Source: an uncultured Prevotellaceae bacterium (lineage in GTDB: Bacteria > Bacteroidota > Bacteroidia > Bacteroidales > Bacteroidaceae). Taken from it: a DNA stretch of 45,111 bases. The notes under the pieces are model-generated. The model made no database searches. It had not been told where the DNA came from and saw nothing but the letters and a program-made list of their open reading frames with translations. Position 1 is the stretch's first letter; each line of letters begins with the position of its first letter. Location of the stretch: NCBI GenBank assembly GCA_947167515.1, contig CAMVIM010000030.1:1-45111 (forward strand), read 5' to 3'. This document shows positions 40,159 through 45,111 of this stretch, piece after piece. The position numbers and the translations under genes were made by a program.

Positions 40159-42912
40159 ATGAGCGAATATAACGACGAAAACGACATCATGGAGGAGCCT
40201 TTGGAGGATGAGGCTTTGGACGCATCTCCTCCTGCCAATGGTCAGCCACCGAAGAGTGACTATGATCCCACCTTGATGAAAGACAGCATCACTCACCATC
40301 TGAGTGGCATGTACCAGAACTGGTTCCTGGATTACGCCTCGTACGTGATTCTGGAACGTGCTGTGCCACACATCATGGATGGTCTCAAGCCCGTGCAGCG
40401 ACGCATCCTCCACTCAATGAAGCGGATGGATGATGGACGTTACAACAAGGTGGCGAACATTGTGGGGCACACCATGCAGTTCCACCCTCATGGCGATGCC
40501 TCCATCAAGGATGCTTTGGTGCAGATGGGGCAGAAGAACCTGCTCATTGACTGCCAGGGAAACTGGGGCAACATCCTTACGGGTGACGATGCTGCCGCAG
40601 GTCGTTATATCGAAGCTCGACTCTCTAAGTTTGCACTCGATGTCTTGTTCAATCCCAAGACCACCGAGTGGAAACTCTCTTATGATGGCCGTAACAAGGA
40701 ACCAATCTCACTGCCCGTCAAGTTCCCGCTCCTCCTCGCTCAGGGAGTGGAAGGCATTGCTGTGGGTTTGAGTTCCAAGATACTACCTCATAACTTTAAC
40801 GAACTCTGTGATGCCGCCGTGCATTATCTGCACGATGAACCATTCCAACTTTATCCAGACTTCCAAACGGGTGGCTCCATCGATGTGTCCAAATACAACG
40901 ACGGACAGCGTGGCGGCTCCGTTCGTGTGCGCGCCAAGATAGAGAAACGTGACAGCAAGACTTTGGCCATCACAGAGATTCCATACGGCAAGACAACGGG
41001 GTCACCCTCGAAGCCGAGCCAGTTTATCGACTCCATTCTTAAGGCCATTGAGAAAGGCAAGATTAAGGCTCGAAAAGTAGAAGACCTGACGGCTGCAGGT
41101 GTGGAGATTGTCATTCACTTGATGCCTGGAGCATCGAGTGACAAGACCATCGATGCCCTCTATGCCTTCACCGACTGCGAAATCAGCATCTCACCCAACT
41201 GCTGTGTCATCGACGACCGCATGCCCAAGTTCCTCACCATCAGTGATGTGCTGCGCAAGAGTGTGGATTACACCAAGTATCTCATCAAGCGCGAACTGGA
41301 GATTCGTCGGGGTGAACTCTTGGAGCAGTTGCACTTTGCTTCGCTTGAGAAAATCTTCATCGAAGAGCGCATCTACAAGGCCAAAGAGTTTGAGAATGCC
41401 AAGACAATGGACATCGCCATCGACTATGTAGATTCTCGCCTCAAACCTTTCTACGAACTTTTTGTGCGCGAGGTGACTCGTGACGACATCCTCCGACTGA
41501 TGGAGATTAAGATGGCGCGCATCCTCAAGTTCAACAAAGACAAGGCTGATGAACTCATTGCCCGACTGAAAGCCGAACTGGAGCAGATTGAGCGCGACCT
41601 TGCTAATCTGGTGGAAGTGACCGCCGATTGGTTCCGTTTCCTCCAGAAGAAATACGGCGCTGAGCACCCACGTCTCACCGAGATTCGTAACTTTGACACC
41701 ATCCAAGCTGCTACGGTGGCAGAAGCCAATCAGAAACTCTACATCAACAGGGCAGAAGGATTTATCGGTACGGGTTTGAAGAAGGACGAGTTCGTCTGCA
41801 ACTGCTCCGACATCGACGACATCATCCTCTTCTACAAAGATGGCACCTACAAGGTTATCAAAGTGGCCGACAAGGTGTTCATCGGCGAGACCGAACGCAG
41901 CAAGGTCGAGAAACGGAAAGTGGAGGTGATTCATGTGGCGGTGTTCAAGAAGAACGACACGCGCACCATCTATAATGCCACCTACAAGGACGGAGCCACA
42001 GGCGTGACCTACATCAAGCGTTTCAATGTGCCCAGCGTGACCCGCGACCGCGAGTATGACCTGACGATGGGCACACCGAAGTCGAAAGTGACGTGGTTCT
42101 CGGCCAATAGCAACGGCGAGGCCGAAATCATCAAAGTGACTTTGAAACCGCAGGAACGTCTGAAGAAGCTGGTCTTCGAGAAGGATTTTAGCGACATTGA
42201 CATCAAGGGACGAACGGCAAAGGGAAACCAACTGACCAAGCACGAAATTTACCGCATCCAGCTCAAGGCGCATGGCGGCAGTACGCTGGGTGGACGCAAG
42301 GTGTGGTGGGATCCCGACATTCAGCGCATCAACTACGATGAGCACGGCGAATATCTGGGCGAGTTCCTGAACAATGACCAGATTCTTGTGGTGCTGACGA
42401 CTGGCGAGTACTACCTCACCAACTTCGATGCTAACAACCACTATGAGCAGAACATCCTGCGCATAGAGAGATACAAGGCAAAGAAAGTGTGGACAGCTGT
42501 TCTTTGGGATGCTGACAACCAAAACCAACCTTATATCAAACGCTTTCAGTTTGAGGAATCGAAAAAGAAGCAGAGCTTCCTTGGCGAGAACTCGGAAAGT
42601 CAACTGATTCTTCTGACGGACACCCCCTATCCACGTCTTGAACTGACCTTCTCCGAACCCGACACCTTCCGTGGACCGCTCGAAGTGGATGCAGAGGAAT
42701 ACATTGGCGTGAAAGGATTCAAGGCTAAGGGTAAACGTCTCACCACCTACGCCCTCGACCAAGTGAAGGAACTGGAGCCGACTCGCTTCCCCGACCCCGA
42801 AACCGAGGTGGAAAAGGTGGAGGAAGAACAGGAAGAGGTGGTTGACCCAGATGAGGGAAAAAGTGATGATGACATCAGAGATGAGATAACAGGACAGCTA
42901 AAACTATTCTGA
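40159..42912 (+). CDS. parC: DNA topoisomerase IV subunit A
   Basis: Cuts and rejoins DNA to unlink sister chromosomes, working with ParE. The 917-residue protein has an acidic N-terminal extension (about 1-40), then the breakage-reunion domain: ERAVPHIMDGLKPVQRR (66-82), the quinolone-region stretch HPHGDASIKDALVQMG and the active-site Tyr150 in AAAGRYIEARLS. The C-terminal beta-pinwheel from about 530 lacks a GyrA box (QRRGGKG type), which favours ParC over GyrA. The acidic tail ends GQLKLF. The stop overlaps the next gene by one base. parE is not in this window. Confidence 0.92.
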   Translation: MSEYNDENDIMEEPLEDEALDASPPANGQPPKSDYDPTLMKDSITHHLSGMYQNWFLDYASYVILERAVPHIMDGLKPVQRRILHSMKRMDDGRYNKVANIVGHTMQFHPHGDASIKDALVQMGQKNLLIDCQGNWGNILTGDDAAAGRYIEARLSKFALDVLFNPKTTEWKLSYDGRNKEPISLPVKFPLLLAQGVEGIAVGLSSKILPHNFNELCDAAVHYLHDEPFQLYPDFQTGGSIDVSKYNDGQRGGSVRVRAKIEKRDSKTLAITEIPYGKTTGSPSKPSQFIDSILKAIEKGKIKARKVEDLTAAGVEIVIHLMPGASSDKTIDALYAFTDCEISISPNCCVIDDRMPKFLTISDVLRKSVDYTKYLIKRELEIRRGELLEQLHFASLEKIFIEERIYKAKEFENAKTMDIAIDYVDSRLKPFYELFVREVTRDDILRLMEIKMARILKFNKDKADELIARLKAELEQIERDLANLVEVTADWFRFLQKKYGAEHPRLTEIRNFDTIQAATVAEANQKLYINRAEGFIGTGLKKDEFVCNCSDIDDIILFYKDGTYKVIKVADKVFIGETERSKVEKRKVEVIHVAVFKKNDTRTIYNATYKDGATGVTYIKRFNVPSVTRDREYDLTMGTPKSKVTWFSANSNGEAEIIKVTLKPQERLKKLVFEKDFSDIDIKGRTAKGNQLTKHEIYRIQLKAHGGSTLGGRKVWWDPDIQRINYDEHGEYLGEFLNNDQILVVLTTGEYYLTNFDANNHYEQNILRIERYKAKKVWTAVLWDADNQNQPYIKRFQFEESKKKQSFLGENSESQLILLTDTPYPRLELTFSEPDTFRGPLEVDAEEYIGVKGFKAKGKRLTTYALDQVKELEPTRFPDPETEVEKVEEEQEEVVDPDEGKSDDDIRDEITGQLKLF

Positions 42913-43805
42913 TGAAATCTATATATATAATAATGTGTAAAGGCTTAGCGATAGCGTGGATGCTATTGCTAAGCCTTTGTGCTTATGGGCAAAACGTGTC
43001 GGGGGCTGCTTACATCGCAGACACAACTGGTTTCATCAGTACCTTGCCAATCAATAAAGAGGTGCTTCACTCCACCTTGGTGGGGGTGGGGTGGGCGAAC
43101 GTGCTTGACACTTATCTCTCGCCCTACAATTACAAGGGCACCGACATCCGGTTGCAGCGTGAAACCATGCGCATGACGAAGATGTGGGGTGGGAGAGTGT
43201 CCAATCAAGTGTTTATTGATGTGAATGCAGCCTTCACCGAGAACCATGCCCGCAATCTGAAAGAATATGCTGGAGGAATCCGTTATACTCAGGGGTGGTT
43301 CTACAACTTTGGTAAAGGCAATGTGGTCAATCCCGTGGAGCGGTCACAATCGCGTTTCAATATCGCTGTAGGGTTGGCTGCCTCGGCTTATGTCGGAGGT
43401 ATTTATATTGACCGTAATGGGAACAATCCTGCACAGGCAAAGGCTGACCTGATGATTGATGTGAGTGCAATGGCCACCTATGACATGGTCATTGCCCGTC
43501 ACCACTACCTATGGCGCTATCAAGTGTCTGCCCCTTTCATTGGCATCGCTTTCTCGCCAGCCTTTGGCCAGAGCTACTATGAGATGTTTGAACTCAAGCA
43601 TCGTGACCACAATGTTCTCTTTGCTTATCCTGGCAATATGCCTTCCATGCGCCACCGTCTGACCCTCGATGTCCCCATCCGAAAATACACGCTACGTGTG
43701 GGCTATGTGGCACAGATAAACCAGTCTCTGTTCAATCACTTGAAGTATCATAGTTGGACTCACGACTTCGTGATAGGTTTCAACAAATACCTGTATCGGA
43801 AATGA
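42912..43805 (+). CDS. DUF3316-like exported protein
   Basis: A 297-residue protein with a signal peptide (GLAIAWMLLLSLCAYG, cut before QNVSG). It is rich in aromatic and alternating beta-strand patterns (FNIAVGLAASAYVGGIY, LTLDVPIRKYTLRVGYVAQI) and ends in Tyr-Leu-Tyr-Arg-Lys. This resembles DUF3316 proteins of Bacteroidales, likely periplasmic or outer-membrane. The function is unknown. It begins on the last base of the parC stop and overlaps the S41 peptidase gene by 4 bp, so the three genes are coupled. A role in envelope biology is inferred only from the signal and partner. Confidence 0.75.
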   Translation: MKSIYIIMCKGLAIAWMLLLSLCAYGQNVSGAAYIADTTGFISTLPINKEVLHSTLVGVGWANVLDTYLSPYNYKGTDIRLQRETMRMTKMWGGRVSNQVFIDVNAAFTENHARNLKEYAGGIRYTQGWFYNFGKGNVVNPVERSQSRFNIAVGLAASAYVGGIYIDRNGNNPAQAKADLMIDVSAMATYDMVIARHHYLWRYQVSAPFIGIAFSPAFGQSYYEMFELKHRDHNVLFAYPGNMPSMRHRLTLDVPIRKYTLRVGYVAQINQSLFNHLKYHSWTHDFVIGFNKYLYRK

Positions 43806-44812
43806 GAAATTGTTTGCTTTTCACTTTGGTGGTTCTGCTTTTCTCCTCTTGTGTGAAGGAAGACTATTATGACAATTCCAGGCAGGGTAACTACGAAGCC
43901 TTGTGGCGTATCATGGACGAGCACTACTGCTTCTTCGACTACAAGAAGGAGGAACTCGGAGTCGATTGGGACGAAGTGCATGCACGTTATGCTCGTCAGG
44001 TGAACGAGGGCATGAACAACATCCAGCTCTTTGAGGTGCTTTGCAACATGCTCGCCGAACTGCAAGACGGGCATGTCAACCTCAGTGCCTCCTTCGACTT
44101 TGGACGCAACTGGAGTTTTTATGAAGACTATCCTGAGAACTACAACGACAGCATTGCTAAGCTCTACTTGGGGCATAACTACATGATAGCCTCGGGACTC
44201 AAGTATGTCATTCTCGACGACAACATCGGCTATGTGCGTTGCGAGACTTTCGAAGACGGCATCGGCAATGGCAACGTGAGTTCCATGCTCAACGTCCTTT
44301 CTTCTTGCAATGGACTCATCATCGATGTGCGCGGCAATGGTGGAGGTCAACTCACCAATGCCGAGAAACTGGCCTCCCACTTCACCAACGAGCCCATCCT
44401 GGTCGGCTACGTGTCCCACAAGACCGGCAAGGGGCGCAACGACTTTTCCACTCCCCAAGCCGTCTATCTCGACCCCGCCACCGATGGCATCCGCTGGCAG
44501 AAGTCCGTCGTGGTGCTCACCAACCGCGCCGTCTATTCCGCCGCCAACGACTTTGTCAAGTGCATGAAACTCTGCCCCAACGTCACCATCATGGGCGACC
44601 GTACAGGCGGTGGCTCCGGCATGCCCTTCAACAGCGAACTTCCCAACGGGTGGACCGTCCGCTACAGTGCAGTCATCTTCTACGACAAAGACATGCAGCA
44701 CACAGAGTTCGGCATCGACCCCGACATCTCACTGTCATTGTCAGGTGCAGACATCCTGCAAAAGAAAGACACCTACATAGAAAAAGCGCGGGCGTTTTTG
44801 AGTGAAAAATGA
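43802..44812 (+). CDS. S41 family peptidase, lipoprotein
   Basis: A C-terminal-processing-type serine peptidase of 336 residues, anchored as a lipoprotein: VVLLFSSC puts the lipid on Cys17. AELQDGHVNL (86-94) is the N-terminal helper motif. GLIIDVRGNGGGQ (171-183) and LTNRAVYSAANDF carry the catalytic Ser246; the DRTGGGSGMPF loop follows. No PDZ domain is clear, so it is closer to the tricorn/IRBP-like short forms. The start at 43802 gives the lipobox at the right distance; the longer frame from 43754 does not. Its last codons (SEK and stop) lie within the inverted repeat at 44801. Confidence 0.9.
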   Translation: MRNCLLFTLVVLLFSSCVKEDYYDNSRQGNYEALWRIMDEHYCFFDYKKEELGVDWDEVHARYARQVNEGMNNIQLFEVLCNMLAELQDGHVNLSASFDFGRNWSFYEDYPENYNDSIAKLYLGHNYMIASGLKYVILDDNIGYVRCETFEDGIGNGNVSSMLNVLSSCNGLIIDVRGNGGGQLTNAEKLASHFTNEPILVGYVSHKTGKGRNDFSTPQAVYLDPATDGIRWQKSVVVLTNRAVYSAANDFVKCMKLCPNVTIMGDRTGGGSGMPFNSELPNGWTVRYSAVIFYDKDMQHTEFGIDPDISLSLSGADILQKKDTYIEKARAFLSEK

Positions 44813-44910
44813 AGAGTGAAAAATGAAAAATCTAAGTCTCCTTTGCTGATGGAAACACTCTGGATGGCGAGTAACTTAGATTTTTCACTTTTCACTCTTC
44901 ACTTTTCACT
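44801..44910. repeat. 36-bp-arm inverted repeat
   Basis: Left arm 44801-44836 and right arm 44875-44910 are reverse complements with two mismatches, built of AGTGAAAAATGA-type words and ending in AATCTAAG. The 38-bp loop has no obvious function. The left arm overlaps the end of the S41 gene, and the right arm is 9 bp from the tRNA-Leu promoter box. Confidence 0.85.
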
Positions 44911-44919
44911 TTTTTTCCT

Positions 44920-44927
44920 TACCTTTG
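44920..44927 (+). promoter_or_regulatory. tRNA-Leu promoter box
   Basis: TACCTTTG, 10 bp upstream of the mature tRNA 5' end. Confidence 0.75.
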
Positions 44928-44937
44928 CACCGCAAAA

Positions 44938-45018
44938 GCGCTTGTGGCGGAATTGGTAGACGCGCCAGACTTAGGATCTGGTATCTCCGATGTGCAGGTT
45001 CGAGTCCTGTCAGGCGCA
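44938..45018 (+). tRNA. tRNA-Leu (TAG)
   Basis: 81 nt. The acceptor GCGCTTG pairs with CAGGCGC (one G-T pair) and the discriminator is A. The anticodon stem CCAGA/TCTGG holds the loop CTTAGGA with anticodon TAG. The variable arm is of class II (TATCTCCGATG region), and the T arm GCAGG/CCTGT has loop TTCGAGT. CCA is not encoded. Confidence 0.93.
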
Positions 45019-45056
45019 CAAAAAGCGGTAAGCATTCGTTTAAATACACGTTGTAG

Positions 45057-45111
45057 CAGTTGTAGTTTCGTTGTACCTTTGCAGTCGCAATAGTGCACAC
45101 AACTACAACTG
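45057..45111. repeat. inverted repeat around a promoter box at window edge
   Basis: CAGTTGTAGTT (45057-45067) and AACTACAACTG (45101-45111) are exact reverse complements. Between them is TACCTTTG (45074-45081), a + strand -7 box for a gene beyond the window. Confidence 0.6.

Noticed and set aside
41191-42762. 523-codon minus frame opposite parC
   Set aside because: Antisense shadow; parC motifs are continuous on the + strand.

Overview
The window looks like a chromosomal segment of a Bacteroidales bacterium, most likely Prevotellaceae (Prevotella/Segatella-like). The reasons are the phylum-specific promoter signature (TAnnTTTG, often TACCTTTG, about 20 bp after a TTTG box) in front of many genes, the lack of Shine-Dalgarno leaders, secreted glycan enzymes ending in a GIYIVNGK-type or VKKIFIK tail, a fused RibBA, a domain-poor Pta, and a large LptF/G permease. 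The genus cannot be fixed by reading alone.

Layout. (1) 1-1119: a 23-bp tandem repeat array, then a toxin-antitoxin remnant (intact antitoxin, truncated RelE-like toxin) and a coiled-coil protein. (2) 1420-2211: nagB, bracketed by two copies of a short dispersed repeat. (3) 2543-17853: a surface polysaccharide locus. It holds a pyruvyltransferase-family protein, an F420-hydrogenase-beta-like iron-sulfur protein, a HisC/CobD-like PLP enzyme, a cytidylyltransferase fused to an oxidoreductase-like domain, two LicD proteins, a Wzx flippase, a Wzy-type polymerase, a GT4 and a WecG/TagA glycosyltransferase, an acyltransferase, a Gfo/Idh dehydrogenase with a TIM-barrel partner, and an NTP_transf_5 protein. 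The middle genes (about 7.3-12.7 kb) are clearly AT-rich compared with their flanks. (4) 17854-19339: repeat debris, a PIN-type toxin-antitoxin pair, a truncated second PIN gene and a 96-bp duplicated piece of the upstream NTP_transf_5 gene.

(5) 19340-30662: a BASS transporter, tRNA(CAT), fabI, a 1265-aa secreted protein, an aspartate aminotransferase, a four-helix-bundle (IVP-like) gene enclosed by repeat arms, ribBA and an LptF/G permease. (6) 30779-34151: prfB, a CYTH phosphatase-like protein, VanZ and an NSS transporter, on the opposite strand. (7) 34400-37585: a GH98-family secreted glycoside hydrolase. (8) 37840-40053: pta-ackA. (9) 40159-44812: parC, a DUF3316-like protein and an S41 lipoprotein peptidase, then tRNA-Leu(TAG).

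The PLP enzyme, cytidylyltransferase fusion and LicD form a tight cassette that plausibly makes a CDP-activated amino-alcohol phosphate and transfers it to a glycan. The intergenic spaces are unusually rich in structured repeats: two 23-bp tandem arrays, a family of GAAGTTARA-type inverted-repeat elements (one enclosing the four-helix-bundle gene), and divergent promoters embedded in a perfect palindrome.
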